Both the position numbers and the translations under genes were made by a program. Source: Wujia chipingensis (GTDB taxonomy: Bacteria > Bacillota > Clostridia > Lachnospirales > Lachnospiraceae). From it: a DNA stretch of 64,000 bases. Position 1 is the stretch's first letter. Every line of letters starts with the position of its first letter. This document shows, one piece after another, positions 1 through 10,285 of this stretch. Location: contig NZ_CP060632.1 in assembly GCF_014337155.1 (NCBI RefSeq), positions 2,239,001 through 2,303,000 of the forward strand, given 5' to 3'. The notes below the pieces were generated by a model. That model worked only from the letters and a program-made list of their open reading frames with translations. It was not told the origin of the DNA and searched no databases.

Positions 1-2002
1 ATCCCATGAGGGCACGGTTTGCATCATCGTTCTCCAGGAAAGGAATCATGGATGTAGCAACAGAGAATACCATCTTTGGTGATACGTCCATCAGGTCAAC
101 GTTTGCCTTCGGGAACTCAGATGTCTCTTCCCTGAAACGACCAGATACGTTGTTCTTCTTGAAGTGACCGTCCTCATCCAATGGCTCATTCGCCTGTGCA
201 ACAATATAATTATCCTCTTCGTCCGCTGTCAGATATACAACTTCATCTGTAACAACCGGATTGGCAGGATCTGACTTATCCAGCTTTCTGTATGGCGCCT
301 CAACGAAACCATACTCATTGATTCTTGCATACGTAGCAAGAGAGTTGATCAAACCGATATTCGGACCTTCAGGTGTCTCGATTGGACACATTCTACCATA
401 ATGTGTGTAGTGTACATCTCGAACCTCGAATCCGGCACGATCTCTTGACAAACCACCCGGGCCAAGGGCTGACAGACGTCTCTTATGTGTCAGCTCAGAA
501 AGTGGGTTGTTCTGATCCATGAACTGTGACAACTGAGAGCTTCCGAAGAACTCCTTCACGGCTGCTGTAACAGGCTTGATGTTGATCAGAGACTGCGGGG
601 TAACAGTATCCTTATCCTGCGTTGTCATTCGCTCACGAACGACTCTTTCCATACGGGAAAGACCGATTCTGTACTGGTTCTGGAGCAATTCACCGACTGC
701 ACGGATACGACGGTTGCCCAGGTGGTCGATATCATCGTCGTTACCGATGCCATACTCCAGATGAATGTTATAGTTAATGGAAGCAATGATATCTTCCTTT
801 GTAATATGCTTTGGTACAAGCTCGCTTACATTTGCCTCGATGGCTGCCTTTAACTCGTCCTCGTCATCGTACTCCTGTAAGAGTTTCTCTAATACCGGAT
901 AATAAACTGCTTCATGTATGCCAACTTCCTTCGGATCGAAACCTACATATTCAGAAAGATCTACCATCAGGTTTGACAGTACCTTTACATTCTTCTCTTC
1001 CGTCTGAATGTACACAAAAGGAACTGCTGCGTTCTGGATTGCAGTTGCATCCTCTCTTGTAAGAGTGGTACCTGCTGCAAACAAAACTTCACCAGTACTT
1101 GGATCAATGACATCCTCTGCCAGAACATGACCTGCAATACGATTCTTTAATGCAAGCTTCTTATTATACTTATAACGACCAACCTTCGCCAGATCATATC
1201 TTCTTGCATCGAAGAACATACCCATGAAGAGATTTGTCGCATTTTCTACTTCCTCTGGTTCGCCCGGACGAAGTCGCTTATAAAGCTCGATGACACCTGT
1301 CTCAAAACTGTTTGAAACATCCTTCTCCAAGCTCGCCATAATCTTTGGCTCCTCACCAAACAGATCAATGATCTCCTGGTTTGTTCCAAAGCCAAGTGCA
1401 CGAATCAAAACTGTGATTGGCACCTTTCTATTTCTATCAACATGTACGTAAAATACATCATTGGAATCCGTCTCATACTCCAGCCATGCACCACGGTTTG
1501 GAATCACTGTAGATGAGTACAAGGTCTTACCAAATTTATCGTGATCGATTGCATAGTAGATACCAGGAGAACGAACCAACTGGCTGACGATAACTCGCTC
1601 TGCACCATTGATTACGAATGTACCTGTCTCTGTCATAAGTGGAAGATCACCCATGAAGATATCATGCTGTGCAATTTCACCTGTTTCTTCATTACGAAGA
1701 TGCACATTGACCTTGATTGGAGCTGCATAAGTTGCATCACGTTCCTTGCATTCTTCAATAGAATACTTGATGTCTTCCTTACACAACTGATAATCAACCA
1801 GTTCCAAACTCAAATTGCCTGTGTAATCGACGATTGGAGAAATATCCTTAAACACTTCTCTCAAACCTTCGTCAAGGAACCACTGATATGAATTCTTCTG
1901 CACTTCGATGAGGTTTGGCATGTCCAAAACTCTCTTCTCAGTTGAAAAACTCATTCGCATACCTCTTCCCGATTTCACAGGACGCATTCTGTACTTTTTC
2001 AT
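1..2002 (-). CDS. rpoB: RNA polymerase beta subunit, N-terminal part (runs off left edge)
   Basis: Catalytic beta subunit of RNA polymerase; about the first 667 residues are in the window. The reverse strand from the ATG at 2002 reads [14 protein letters not shown] and is open to position 1. An AAGGGGTG SD lies about 9 nt before this ATG; an in-frame GTG 12 nt upstream overlaps that SD and is less likely. The rifampicin-pocket region (about 440-545) reads [18 protein letters not shown] then LSALGPGG, so the Asp, His and Ser that change in resistant strains are the usual ones. It follows rplJ-rplL, the normal bacterial order, with a terminator-like hairpin between rplL and rpoB. Confidence 0.97.
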   Translation of the reverse strand, partial: MKKYRMRPVKSGRGMRMSFSTEKRVLDMPNLIEVQKNSYQWFLDEGLREVFKDISPIVDYTGNLSLELVDYQLCKEDIKYSIEECKERDATYAAPIKVNVHLRNEETGEIAQHDIFMGDLPLMTETGTFVINGAERVIVSQLVRSPGIYYAIDHDKFGKTLYSSTVIPNRGAWLEYETDSNDVFYVHVDRNRKVPITVLIRALGFGTNQEIIDLFGEEPKIMASLEKDVSNSFETGVIELYKRLRPGEPEEVENATNLFMGMFFDARRYDLAKVGRYKYNKKLALKNRIAGHVLAEDVIDPSTGEVLFAAGTTLTREDATAIQNAAVPFVYIQTEEKNVKVLSNLMVDLSEYVGFDPKEVGIHEAVYYPVLEKLLQEYDDEDELKAAIEANVSELVPKHITKEDIIASINYNIHLEYGIGNDDDIDHLGNRRIRAVGELLQNQYRIGLSRMERVVRERMTTQDKDTVTPQSLINIKPVTAAVKEFFGSSQLSQFMDQNNPLSELTHKRRLSALGPGGLSRDRAGFEVRDVHYTHYGRMCPIETPEGPNIGLINSLATYARINEYGFVEAPYRKLDKSDPANPVVTDEVVYLTADEEDNYIVAQANEPLDEDGHFKKNNVSGRFREETSEFPKANVDLMDVSPKMVFSVATSMIPFLENDDANRALMG

Positions 2003-2178
2003 CGACGCATTCACCCCTTGAATTTATTTGGTTTTTTCTTTACTATCCGAATTTATAGCACACATATCCATAGTAATGACATTTTACTATACTATCATGG
2101 TTGGAAATTTGTGTCAACACACTTTTTGAAAAAAATTGCAGAAAAATAAAAAAGATTTCTTTGTATCATTTCTTAGAT

Positions 2179-2210
2179 AAAAAATCCGGCTTGGCATCTG
2201 CCAAACCGGA
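2179..2210 (-). terminator. Hairpin with T-tract between rplL and rpoB
   Basis: On the minus strand an 11-bp stem (TCCGGTTTGGC with GCCAAGCCGGA, 4-nt loop) is followed by six T. It sits just after the rplL stop and about 180 nt before rpoB. This is the usual place for partial termination that sets L7/L12 in excess over beta; that role is inferred. Confidence 0.85.
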
Positions 2211-2231
2211 CATTTAATGTTTAAGTCGAAA

Positions 2232-2600
2232 TTACTTAAGAGTAACCTTAGCGCCTTCAGCCTCAAGCTTCTCCTTGATCTCGTTAGCCTCTTCCTTAGA
2301 AGCACCTTCCTTAAGAACCTTAGGAGCGCCATCAACAACGTCCTTAGCTTCCTTAAGTCCAAGACCTGTACAGTCACGAACAACCTTGATAACCTTAACC
2401 TTGTTAGGACCTACTTCTGTAAGCTCTACGTCGAAGGAATCCTTCTCCTCAGCTGCGCCAGCACCGTCTGCACCTGCTGCTGCAACTACAACGCCTGCTG
2501 CTGCAGATACGCCGAACTCTTCCTCACATGCCTTTACAAGGTCATTTAACTCTAATACTGATAAACCTTTGATAACTTCAATAATTTCCTGAGTTGTCAT
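2232..2600 (-). CDS. rplL: 50S ribosomal protein L7/L12
   Basis: Stalk protein that recruits translation GTPases, 122 aa as expected. The N-terminal dimerisation region starts [20 protein letters not shown], followed by an Ala/Gly-rich hinge (about 33-50) and a C-terminal domain with the conserved [15 protein letters not shown] segment. It lies 62 nt after rplJ and belongs to the L10 operon. Confidence 0.98.
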   Translation of the reverse strand: MTTQEIIEVIKGLSVLELNDLVKACEEEFGVSAAAGVVVAAAGADGAGAAEEKDSFDVELTEVGPNKVKVIKVVRDCTGLGLKEAKDVVDGAPKVLKEGASKEEANEIKEKLEAEGAKVTLK

Positions 2601-2662
2601 AATAATAATCCTCCATTATAAATTTAAATTTGTTTTGTAATTTCCAATCTCAACGATTCCAA

Positions 2663-3151
2663 TTAAGCTTCCTTGCTCTCAGCGATCTGCTTAATAACAC
2701 GAGCAAAGTTTGTAATTGGTGACTGGATGCTTCCAAGGAACTTAGAGATAAGTTCGTCTCTGGAAGGAATTGTAGCGATTTTCTTAATGCCGTCTGTGTC
2801 GTAATGAGTACCCTCAACAACACCACTCTTAAGTTCAAGCGCTGGGTTCGCCTTAGCGAAATTAGCTGCCAATCTTGCAGGAGCTGTTGCATCTGTCTTA
2901 GAGATAACAACGGCTGTAGGTCCTTCGAGCTCGTCCTTCAAAGACTCGAACTCTGTACCAGCAATAGCAAGCTTTACCATGGTATTCTTGTATACCTTGT
3001 AAATGACATCTGCCTCTCTCATTGACTTACGAAGCTGTGTATCCTGATCAACTGTAAGTCCACGGTAATCAACCAATACTACTGACTTAGCGTCCTTAAT
3101 ATTCTCTTTGATTTCCTCAACGACAGGCTGTTTTAACTCGATCTTAGCCAA
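2663..3151 (-). CDS. rplJ: 50S ribosomal protein L10
   Basis: Base of the ribosomal stalk; anchors L7/L12 dimers and acts as the autogenous regulator of the operon. The frame is open further upstream, but the best start is TTG at 3151, giving (M)AKIELKQPVVEEIKENI and 162 aa. It lies 9 nt after a perfect AAGGAGGT SD, and the extra upstream residues would be read from inside the L10 leader. Conserved features are VLVDYRGLTVDQ (about 25-36) and a C-terminal helix that would bind L7/L12. Confidence 0.96.
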   Translation of the reverse strand: MAKIELKQPVVEEIKENIKDAKSVVLVDYRGLTVDQDTQLRKSMREADVIYKVYKNTMVKLAIAGTEFESLKDELEGPTAVVISKTDATAPARLAANFAKANPALELKSGVVEGTHYDTDGIKKIATIPSRDELISKFLGSIQSPITNFARVIKQIAESKEA

Positions 3152-3191
3152 AGTCTTGCACCTCCTTATAATATTAACGGAAACTGCACTT

Positions 3192-3310
3192 AAAAGAAAA
3201 ACTCCCACACCGCAGTATGAGAGTTAAAATTCGTTCATCACGATTCTTCCTCGGTAGGCGTTTTCCTGCTTATGCCTCGCGGCACCTACTGTCTACGGCA
3301 GTTCATCGTT
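3192..3310 (-). promoter_or_regulatory. Ribosomal protein L10 leader with terminator-like hairpin
   Basis: The 5'UTR of rplJ carries the recognisable L10-leader sequence: on the minus strand CGTAGACAGTAGGTGCC, then GCATAAGCAGGAAAACGCCTACC. This is the L10(L12)4 binding structure used for feedback control in Firmicutes. It ends in a hairpin at 3200-3225 (AACTCTCATAC with GTGTGGGAGTT) followed by T5, so attenuation is the likely output. Identification is from memory of the motif. Confidence 0.85.
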
Positions 3311-3314
3311 TGCT

Positions 3315-3343
3315 ACTTTATCACGTAAACCTATAGTTGTCAA
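3315..3343 (-). promoter_or_regulatory. Sigma-A type promoter for rplJ-rplL
   Basis: -35 TTGACA (3338-3343), 17-bp spacer, -10 TAAAGT (3315-3320), placed so that transcription starts at the base of the L10 leader. Confidence 0.8.
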
Positions 3344-3362
3344 TACCCATTTTCACTTTTAT

Positions 3363-4295
3363 TTACATTTTCCGCACAATCAGCGTATCATATCCACGAT
3401 CGCGCAATTCCCGCTGTGCAATAATTGCATCTTCGATCGTATCATAATTTCCGACACGCACCTGATACAGCCCTTCATCCTCATATACCATTGCGTCGTA
3501 TCCTGCATTGATAAACCGATTTGCCTGATACGATGCAGTTCCAAACGCCCGGTAGATGCCAACCAGTATCTGATAGCCGATTGGTTGCTGCGACGTTTCT
3601 TCTGCAAATACTGGAATCGTCCGTGAAATTCCATAATATTCATTTACCATCTGCGTACCGGATGCATCGTTCTCTGACTTAGCGATATACATTTCCTCTG
3701 ATACAGGAGCACTTACCTGTGCAACATCGCTTCGCATATCTCCCTGCGCAACCGTATATCCGGCATCTCGGATTGTCTCATCGATGCCGCGCGCAATTGC
3801 CTCTGCTGTCTCAGAGAATTTCGTATCGAAAAGATTGTTGTCCACATCGCTGTTGATAAATCCTGCTTCTACCAGGATTGCAGGCATTCTCGTCCGCCGG
3901 AGTACCGCAAGATCCGGTCGCTCCACCACGTTGATATTCCGGTAGCCGACCTGTTCCAATTCTTTGTTCACATTTTCCGCCATTGTTGCCTTGAGTCCGG
4001 CGTTGTTATAGATCAGTGTCTGCACGCCATTGTACTGGTTTGGTGTCGGGGAGGAATTCCGGTGAATCGATACAAAGAAATCTGCACCGCTTTCATTTCC
4101 AATCCGCGCTTTCTGCACTGGCGAATCGTAGACATCGTCCGTCCGTGTGTAGACAACATCGTATCCCTGTGCCTCCAATATCTCACCGACCGCAAGTGCC
4201 AGTGCCAGCGTATCGTCCTTCTCTCTTCTTCCATTATACGTAGCACCGGCGTCATATCCGCCATGTCCGGCGTCGATTACGATTTTCACTGCCAT
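3363..4295 (-). CDS. N-acetylmuramoyl-L-alanine amidase with SPOR-like C-terminus
   Basis: Predicted zinc amidase (Amidase_3/CwlD-AmiC fold) that cuts the amide between MurNAc and the stem peptide. Residues 1-175 contain IDAGHGGYDAG (first zinc His), RREKD (Glu ligand), SIHRNSS (second His) and ILVEAGFI (catalytic Glu). Residues 235-310 hold two SPOR-type segments (YQILVGIYRAF and YQVRVGNYDT). The start is ATG at 4295 with GAGG 7 nt upstream (310 aa); a TTG 15 nt further upstream is also in frame. No signal peptide follows the chosen start, so export is unclear. The SD lies in the 3' arm of the hairpin that ends the upstream glycosidase gene. Confidence 0.88.
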   Translation of the reverse strand: MAVKIVIDAGHGGYDAGATYNGRREKDDTLALALAVGEILEAQGYDVVYTRTDDVYDSPVQKARIGNESGADFFVSIHRNSSPTPNQYNGVQTLIYNNAGLKATMAENVNKELEQVGYRNINVVERPDLAVLRRTRMPAILVEAGFINSDVDNNLFDTKFSETAEAIARGIDETIRDAGYTVAQGDMRSDVAQVSAPVSEEMYIAKSENDASGTQMVNEYYGISRTIPVFAEETSQQPIGYQILVGIYRAFGTASYQANRFINAGYDAMVYEDEGLYQVRVGNYDTIEDAIIAQRELRDRGYDTLIVRKM

Positions 4296-4346
4296 AAAAA
4301 AGCCTCGCAAACATACACTTTCTGTATAGTTTATGCGAGACTTTTT
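4296..4346 (-). terminator. Bidirectional hairpin between glycosidase and amidase
   Basis: Stem GTCTCGCATAAAC with GTTTGCGAGGC plus an inner GTAT/ATAC pair, followed on the minus strand by T6 that runs into the amidase ATG. The plus strand also has a T5 after the stem. It looks like a terminator for the glycosidase, but it overlaps the amidase ribosome binding site. Confidence 0.75.
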
Positions 4347-4358
4347 ATTTGTTGATGA

Positions 4359-5669
4359 TTAGTGCTCCATCTTCCAGAATGCTGCGGAATATGGAGGAAG
4401 TTCAGAGCCACCACCGAAGTCGTGTGGCTGTCCGGTAATCAGATCCTGTGCGGTTCCGCATCCGGCATCAAAATGCGCCGTGTACGGCTGGTCGCTTGCA
4501 TTGATTGCCACAAGCACACGCTCATGCTCCGAACGACGTTCGAAGATACACTGATGATTCGTAAGTACAACCGAACGGAATCCACCGTAGTTCAATGCTT
4601 CGCTGTGCTTCTTCGCTTCCGCGAGCTTGCTGATCCAGTCAGTCAGTTCGTTCCATTCCGGCTTCTCATAGCTCAATCTCAAGGACGGATCGCCCTCTTC
4701 TTTTCTGCCTTCTGCGCCCCACTCGCTTCCATAGTATACACAAGGGATACCCGGCATACCAAACGCAAGTGCATAAATGAGAGGCAGATGGTTCTTATTC
4801 GTCAGGATGCTTGCGACTCTTGTCACATCGTGATTATCGACGAAGGACAGGAAATGCTTTCCTTTGTATCGCGTCCATTCTTCTGGTCCAAACTGCTGCA
4901 GGAGACTGTGAATGATCTCGAACATGTTCATGCAGTTGAAGCTTGAGTAAAGTCCCTTATAGCACATATAGTTTGTCGCACTGTGCAGCATGCCATCATT
5001 TACAAATACATTGTAATCGCCGTGCAGCAATTCTCCTAATAAGAAGAAATCCTGCTTCAGTCCGTCACAGTGTGCGCGCAGTCTGCGGATAAAATCGTGG
5101 TCTAAGCAATATGCCACGTCCAGACGGAGACCGTCGATATCAAACTCATCAATCCAGCCCTTAACACAGGACAAGATGTGCTGGATCACTTCCTCGTTCC
5201 GAAGGTTTAATTTGACAAGGTCAAAGTTTCCTTCCCAGCCCTCGTACCAGAGTCCGTCGTTATAGTTGGAATTGCCATCGAAGCTGATATGGAACCAGTC
5301 TTTGTACGGGGAATCCCAGCGATTTTTAAGTACATCCTGAAATGCCCAGAAGCCGCGTCCCACATGGTTAAATACACCATCCAAGACAACCTTGATTCCC
5401 GCTGCATGCAGCTTATCGACAACCTCCTTGAAATCCTCGTTCGTGCCAAGACGGCAGTCGATCTTCGTGTAATCTCTCGTATTGTAGCCGTGTGTATCGC
5501 TCTCGAATACCGGTGAAAAATATATTGCGTTTGCGCCAAGCTTCTGGATGTGAGGAATCCAGTCCTCCACCTTCTTGATTCGTGACACCAGATTGCCATC
5601 GTTTTCAAATGGTGCGCCACAGAAGCCAAGCGGATAAATCTGATAAAATACGCTTTCGTTTGCCCACAT
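4359..5669 (-). CDS. GH13 alpha-glycosidase (alpha-amylase family)
   Basis: Single-domain (beta/alpha)8 glycoside hydrolase, 436 aa, predicted cytoplasmic (no signal peptide), acting on maltodextrin-like alpha-glucans. The GH13 motifs are in order: VVLDGVFNHVG (region I), GLRLDVAYCL (region II, Asp nucleophile), LLGELLHG (Glu acid/base), FVDNHDVTR (region IV). An aromatic-rich N-terminus (ESVFYQIYPLGF) and short C-terminal beta domain resemble neopullulanase or cyclomaltodextrinase cores without the N-domain. The start ATG at 5669 has GGAG 8 nt upstream; the frame is open for 12 more codons. Exact substrate cannot be read from sequence. Confidence 0.9.
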   Translation of the reverse strand: MWANESVFYQIYPLGFCGAPFENDGNLVSRIKKVEDWIPHIQKLGANAIYFSPVFESDTHGYNTRDYTKIDCRLGTNEDFKEVVDKLHAAGIKVVLDGVFNHVGRGFWAFQDVLKNRWDSPYKDWFHISFDGNSNYNDGLWYEGWEGNFDLVKLNLRNEEVIQHILSCVKGWIDEFDIDGLRLDVAYCLDHDFIRRLRAHCDGLKQDFFLLGELLHGDYNVFVNDGMLHSATNYMCYKGLYSSFNCMNMFEIIHSLLQQFGPEEWTRYKGKHFLSFVDNHDVTRVASILTNKNHLPLIYALAFGMPGIPCVYYGSEWGAEGRKEEGDPSLRLSYEKPEWNELTDWISKLAEAKKHSEALNYGGFRSVVLTNHQCIFERRSEHERVLVAINASDQPYTAHFDAGCGTAQDLITGQPHDFGGGSELPPYSAAFWKMEH

Positions 5670-5741
5670 AGTTTTGTCTCCTTTCGCAGAGTTTTCCACA
5701 AACATCGTTCATGTGCAACTCCCATCACTTTTGCCTTGCTT

Positions 5742-5770
5742 ATTTTACCATTTTTTTGTAGGCTGAACAA
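5742..5770 (-). promoter_or_regulatory. Putative promoter of the glycosidase
   Basis: -35 TTGTTC (5765-5770), 17-bp spacer, -10 TAAAAT (5742-5747), about 70 nt before the ATG. A dyad lies immediately upstream at 5778-5809. Confidence 0.55.
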
Positions 5771-5777
5771 CCTTTTA

Positions 5778-5809
5778 GGAGCAATATGTCAAATACTGAC
5801 ATTTGCTCC
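5778..5809. promoter_or_regulatory. Imperfect palindrome upstream of glycosidase promoter
   Basis: GGAGCAATATGTCA pairs with TGACATTTGCTCC with one bulged base and a 5-nt centre. It abuts the putative -35 of the glycosidase promoter, as an operator or activator site would. TTGCTCC-AATATTGAC recurs at 5803-5819 and, with changes, at 5917-5932 inside the clpB terminator loop. The binding protein is unknown. Confidence 0.45.
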
Positions 5810-5893
5810 AATATTGACATCGAGCAACTATGCGCACAGTCTGATACTTAAGCAGAATTGCTGTACGAAATCATGCTCCCACGTAATCGGGCG

Positions 5894-5938
5894 AAAAAAA
5901 TACCGTCAATACAGGATTGCTCCCATATTGACGGTATT
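5894..5938 (-). terminator. Rho-independent terminator of clpB
   Basis: On the minus strand AATACCGTCAATA and TATTGACGGTATT form a 13-bp perfect stem with a 14-nt loop, followed by T-rich sequence, 16 nt after the clpB stop. Confidence 0.9.
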
Positions 5939-5953
5939 TCAATTTTATATAAC

Positions 5954-8533
5954 TTACTTCTTGATATACAATGCGTTACCATCATAATCCAGTGTGATCG
6001 TATCACCTGCACGAAGCTCATTCGACAGGATACTCTTCGCAACCAGTGTCTCCACATTCTTCTGCAGATAACGCTTGAGCGGTCGCGCTCCGTAATGCGG
6101 ATCGTAACCGGCTTCAATGACATGATCCATCGCTGCATCGGTAAGCTTCAGTGTCAGCTCCTTATCTGCAATCCGCTTATTCAGATCTGCAAGCAACAGG
6201 TTGACAATACCACTGATAGACGCCTTGTCAAGCGGCTTGAACATGATAATCTCATCCAGACGGTTCAAAAACTCCGGACGGAAATGATTCTTCAAGCCTG
6301 CCATAACCTGTGCCGATGCCTCTGGCTTGATCTCACCATTCTCATCAATACCTTCAAGCAGATACTCGGAGCCAATGTTGGATGTCATGATCAGAATCGT
6401 ATTCTTGAAATCGACGGTCTTGCCCTTCGAGTCTGTGATACGTCCATCATCAAGCACCTGTAACAGTACATTGAATACATCCGGATGTGCCTTTTCTACC
6501 TCATCAAAAAGGACAACAGAATATGGCTTCCGTCTGACTGCCTCTGTGAGCTGTCCGCCTTCATCGTATCCAACATATCCCGGAGGCGCTCCGATCAGTC
6601 GTGCCACACTGTGCTTCTCCATGTACTCACTCATATCGATACGCACCATGTTTGCTTCATTATCAAACAATGCAGCAGCAAGCGACTTCGCAAGTTCTGT
6701 CTTACCTACACCAGTTGGTCCAAGGAATAAGAATGATCCAATCGGCTTTGTCGGATCCTTGATACCTGCCTTCGAACGAATGATGGAATCGCTGACTAAC
6801 TGCACTGCCACATCCTGTCCAACAACACGTTTGTGCAACTCATCGCCAAGGTGCAAGGTCTTGTTACGCTCACTCTCCGTCAGCTTTGCAACCGGAATTC
6901 CTGTCCACTTTGCAACAATCTTCGCAATCTCTTCCTCTGTAACACACTCATGCACCAGGCTTCTGTCCTTCTCACTGACCTGCGCTTCCAGACGCTCCAA
7001 CTCCTGCTTGATCTGCGGCAGCTTACCATATTGCAGTTCTGCTGCCTTCTCCAGATTATACTCGCGCTGTGCAACCTGAATCTGGTTATTCACATCTTCT
7101 AACTCTTCTCTAAGCTTCCGTACACGTTCAACATCCTGCTTCTCGTGTTCCCATGTTGCCTTCATCTGTTTGGACTGTTCCCGCAGTTCCTCCAATTCCT
7201 TCCGGAGTACCTCCAGACGATCCTGACTCAGATGATCTGTTTCATTCTTAAGTGCTGCTTCCTCAATTTCCCGCTGCATGATCTTTCTGGAAATCTCATC
7301 CAATTCGGCAGGCATCGAATCAAGTTCTGTCTTAATCATCGCACATGCTTCATCAACCAGGTCGATTGCCTTATCCGGCAGGAAACGATCTGTGATATAA
7401 CGATTTGAAAGTGTTGCCGCACTGACCAATGCACCATCGCTGATCTTGACACCGTGGAACACTTCGTAACGGTTCTTGATACCTCGCAGGATGGAAATCG
7501 TATCTTCCACGGTCGGCTCATTTACCATAACCGGCTGGAAACGACGTTCCAATGCCGCATCCTTCTCAATGTATTTCCGATATTCATCCAGCGTTGTCGC
7601 ACCGATACAGTGCAGCTCACCACGCGCAAGCATAGGCTTCAGCATATTGCCCGCATCCATAGAGCCCTCGGTCTTACCAGCTCCGACGATTGTATGAATC
7701 TCATCGATAAATAAGATCAGATGACCTTCGGAATTCTTCACTTCATCAAGGACTGCCTTCAGACGCTCCTCGAACTCACCACGATACTTGGCACCCGCTA
7801 ACAGTGCACCCATATCCAATGCGAAAATATCTTTATCCTTCAGCGAATCCGGCACATCGCCACGCACGATACGCTGTGCCAGTCCTTCGATTGCGGCAGT
7901 CTTACCAACACCCGGTTCACCGATTAAGACCGGATTGTTCTTTGTCTTACGGGACAGGATTCGGATAATATTTCGGATCTCATTGTCACGACCGATGACC
8001 GGATCCAGCTTCTGCTCCCGCGCCCGCTCTACCAGGTTGTATCCATATTTATTCAATGCATCGTAAGTATCCTCTGGATTATCACTTTCTACCTTCCGGT
8101 TGCCACGGATATTCGCCAGCACCTCAAGGAATTTACCTCTTGTGATACCATACGCATTTATCACTCGCTTGATATCCTTATCTGCCTTCTCAAGCAGACC
8201 CAAGAAAATGTGCTCGACAGAAATGTAGTCATCACCCATCTGTTTTGCTTCTTTTTCTGCCTGAATCAATGCCTTGGAAAATTCCGGACTTGTAAACAAC
8301 TGTCCGCCCGATACCTTCGGCCGGTTTGCAACCAGTTTCTCACATTCGCCGGTAAACGCATCCATATTGATTCCCATATTCGTAAGCAGCTTCGCAATCA
8401 GACTGTCTTCCACCGTCACAAGTGCATACATTAAATGCGCCTGCGTCAGTTCCTGATTGTTATACTCATACGCAAGCTTCTCACAACTTTCTATTACCTC
8501 TAATGACTTCTTTGTAAACTTTTCAGCATCCAT
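5954..8533 (-). CDS. clpB: ATP-dependent disaggregase ClpB
   Basis: Hexameric AAA+ chaperone that threads proteins out of aggregates with DnaK. 859 aa from the ATG at 8533 (SD AAGGGAG, 9 nt); an in-frame ATG three codons upstream is less well placed. Order: Clp_N repeats (1-145); first AAA+ with GEPGVGKTA and LFIDEIHT; a long charged coiled-coil middle domain (about 400-530, rich in Glu/Lys/Arg), which distinguishes ClpB from ClpC; second AAA+ with [10 protein letters not shown]-terminal D2-small domain. No ClpP-docking loop is seen. Monocistronic, with its own promoter and terminator. Confidence 0.96.
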   Translation of the reverse strand: MDAEKFTKKSLEVIESCEKLAYEYNNQELTQAHLMYALVTVEDSLIAKLLTNMGINMDAFTGECEKLVANRPKVSGGQLFTSPEFSKALIQAEKEAKQMGDDYISVEHIFLGLLEKADKDIKRVINAYGITRGKFLEVLANIRGNRKVESDNPEDTYDALNKYGYNLVERAREQKLDPVIGRDNEIRNIIRILSRKTKNNPVLIGEPGVGKTAAIEGLAQRIVRGDVPDSLKDKDIFALDMGALLAGAKYRGEFEERLKAVLDEVKNSEGHLILFIDEIHTIVGAGKTEGSMDAGNMLKPMLARGELHCIGATTLDEYRKYIEKDAALERRFQPVMVNEPTVEDTISILRGIKNRYEVFHGVKISDGALVSAATLSNRYITDRFLPDKAIDLVDEACAMIKTELDSMPAELDEISRKIMQREIEEAALKNETDHLSQDRLEVLRKELEELREQSKQMKATWEHEKQDVERVRKLREELEDVNNQIQVAQREYNLEKAAELQYGKLPQIKQELERLEAQVSEKDRSLVHECVTEEEIAKIVAKWTGIPVAKLTESERNKTLHLGDELHKRVVGQDVAVQLVSDSIIRSKAGIKDPTKPIGSFLFLGPTGVGKTELAKSLAAALFDNEANMVRIDMSEYMEKHSVARLIGAPPGYVGYDEGGQLTEAVRRKPYSVVLFDEVEKAHPDVFNVLLQVLDDGRITDSKGKTVDFKNTILIMTSNIGSEYLLEGIDENGEIKPEASAQVMAGLKNHFRPEFLNRLDEIIMFKPLDKASISGIVNLLLADLNKRIADKELTLKLTDAAMDHVIEAGYDPHYGARPLKRYLQKNVETLVAKSILSNELRAGDTITLDYDGNALYIKK

Positions 8534-8582
8534 ACTTCTCAACTCCCTTCCGGATCTGTATCTCTCTTTCTGTTCTAGTTGA

Positions 8583-8610
8583 AGTATAACACATATAGCA
8601 AATTAGTCAA
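8583..8610 (-). promoter_or_regulatory. Promoter of clpB
   Basis: -35 TTGACT (8605-8610), 16-bp spacer, -10 TATACT (8583-8588), about 50 nt before the ATG. No convincing CIRCE or CtsR operator overlaps it. Confidence 0.75.
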
Positions 8611-8710
8611 CAAGCAATACTATCCAATATTTTAATCTGTTTTCTTCCTGTTATTCGTCATTTTGCACAATTTGGATTGTGAACATTGTATAGTAGCGGT
8701 CCGTATACAA

Positions 8711-8743
8711 TAAAAAAGGACCGCACCCCGCAAGTACGATCCT
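8711..8743 (-). terminator. Terminator of the ppx-ppk-permease operon
   Basis: Perfect 10-bp stem on the minus strand (AGGATCGTAC with GTGCGGTCCT, wobble pairs included), 7-nt loop, then T6, 35 nt after the permease stop. Confidence 0.9.
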
Positions 8744-8777
8744 CTTTTGTTTCCATATTATTTGCTTTACAATCCGG

Positions 8778-10256
8778 CTACATCGTGACGAAGATAAACT
8801 TACATACAAACAATGCAGCGATAACTGTAATTACGATATCCTTCTTCTTGTAATTGCCTGTGAACAGAGCGATTACAACATAAGCGATTGCACCGATACC
8901 GATACCATTTGAGATAGAATATGTCAAAGGCATCATGATCAATGCAAGGAACGCAGGAACTGCTGAAAGCATATCGTCCATATCTACCTTTGCAAAGTTT
9001 CTGGCCATAAGAACACCTACATAGATCAGAGCCGGTGCAGTTGCACAGCTTGGGATCACGCTTGCAAGCGGGCTTAAGAACAAACAGAATACGAAGCAAA
9101 GTGCTGTTATAATACTTGTAAATCCTGTTCTACCACCGGCACCAACACCAGATGCAGACTCTACGAATGTTGTACATGTAGATGTACCGAGCAGAGCACC
9201 GGATACTGTACCGATTGAGTCACAGAGCATACACTCATTCATGCTGATCGGATCACCATTCTCATCCATCATGTTTGCAGATGCGGCTGTACCATAGATG
9301 GTTCCGATCGTATCGAACATGTCTACGAGACAGAATGCTACGATCAGCATAATTCCGGAGAATACACCGCCGACATACGAACTGTTAAATGCGGCATCCC
9401 ATGCGTCACCATTAAATACGCCTAAGAAACCTACTTTTGCAAAATCCTTGAAAGACTGGGAAATATTGCTCATATCAAAAGAAGGTACCTCCCACATAAA
9501 CAGATAATAAAGTACTGCTGATGCAAGGATTCCAATAATCACGTTTGACTTAATTCCCTTCTTCGCAAGGATTGCAATGATAAGCACACCGAGCAAAGCG
9601 ACGACAACCGGTACAATCTGATGCCATACATCCAGACCTGTTACCATCACGCCGTCAACCTCTGTACCGATCTGCTTGATTCTGCCATGGAAATCGTAGA
9701 ACTGTACAAATGTGTACTGGTTGTCCTCGATGATACCTGCATTCTTGAAACCGATCATTGCGATGAACAGACCGATACCTGCAGGAATTGCTTTCTTCAG
9801 GCACTCCGGCATAGATACTGCAATGTACTTACGAAGTCCGGTTACGGAAAGAAGCAGGAATACAATACCTGACAAAAATACGATAACAAGACCTGCCTGA
9901 TAGCCTGTCTTAACATCCTCGCCAGCGAAGAAAGAGCCAGCTACGAAGATTGTACAGAAGAAGGAATTGAGTCCCATTCCACACGCCTGTGCAAACGGCA
10001 TATCTGCAACAAATGCCATCAACAACGTACCGATGATCGCTACGATGATAGATGCGATGTATACAGAATTCCAAATCTGTCCCATAGTTCCCGGATCAGC
10101 TCCTAATCCGACAAGCCATCCATTTGCGCCCTCTGCAGCAACCTGATTCGGGTTTACAAAGATAATGTAAGCCATTGCGAAGAAGGTTGTGATACCTGCG
10201 AAGATCTCAGTCTTAAGCGTTGATCCTCTCTCTTTGATCTTAAAAAACTTTTCCAC
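8778..10256 (-). CDS. NCS2 purine permease (AzgA/PbuG-like)
   Basis: Membrane symporter for adenine/guanine/hypoxanthine-type bases; 492 aa with about 12-14 hydrophobic segments. Family marks are the N-terminus (KIKERGSTLKTEIFAG, then TTFFAMAYIIFVNP) and the substrate motif TFVESASGVGAGGRTGF near residue 350. The start is GTG at 10256 behind GAGGAGA. It is the third gene after ppx and ppk (29-nt gap) with no separate promoter or purine riboswitch, so it probably shares their transcript. Which base it carries is not decidable here. Confidence 0.92.
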   Translation of the reverse strand: MEKFFKIKERGSTLKTEIFAGITTFFAMAYIIFVNPNQVAAEGANGWLVGLGADPGTMGQIWNSVYIASIIVAIIGTLLMAFVADMPFAQACGMGLNSFFCTIFVAGSFFAGEDVKTGYQAGLVIVFLSGIVFLLLSVTGLRKYIAVSMPECLKKAIPAGIGLFIAMIGFKNAGIIEDNQYTFVQFYDFHGRIKQIGTEVDGVMVTGLDVWHQIVPVVVALLGVLIIAILAKKGIKSNVIIGILASAVLYYLFMWEVPSFDMSNISQSFKDFAKVGFLGVFNGDAWDAAFNSSYVGGVFSGIMLIVAFCLVDMFDTIGTIYGTAASANMMDENGDPISMNECMLCDSIGTVSGALLGTSTCTTFVESASGVGAGGRTGFTSIITALCFVFCLFLSPLASVIPSCATAPALIYVGVLMARNFAKVDMDDMLSAVPAFLALIMMPLTYSISNGIGIGAIAYVVIALFTGNYKKKDIVITVIAALFVCKFIFVTM

Positions 10257-10285
10257 TTTTTTAAGTCTCCTCTCTATTGTTTTTA

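Noticed and set aside
2005..2014. GTG start four codons upstream of rpoB
   Set aside because: It overlaps the SD used by the ATG at 2002.
3152..3208. N-terminal extension of rplJ
   Set aside because: Lies in the leader, and the perfect SD favours TTG at 3151.
8583..8640. CtsR or CIRCE heat-shock operator at the clpB promoter
   Set aside because: One heptad-like GTTGACT is present, but the partner repeat is poor and no CIRCE inverted repeat is seen.
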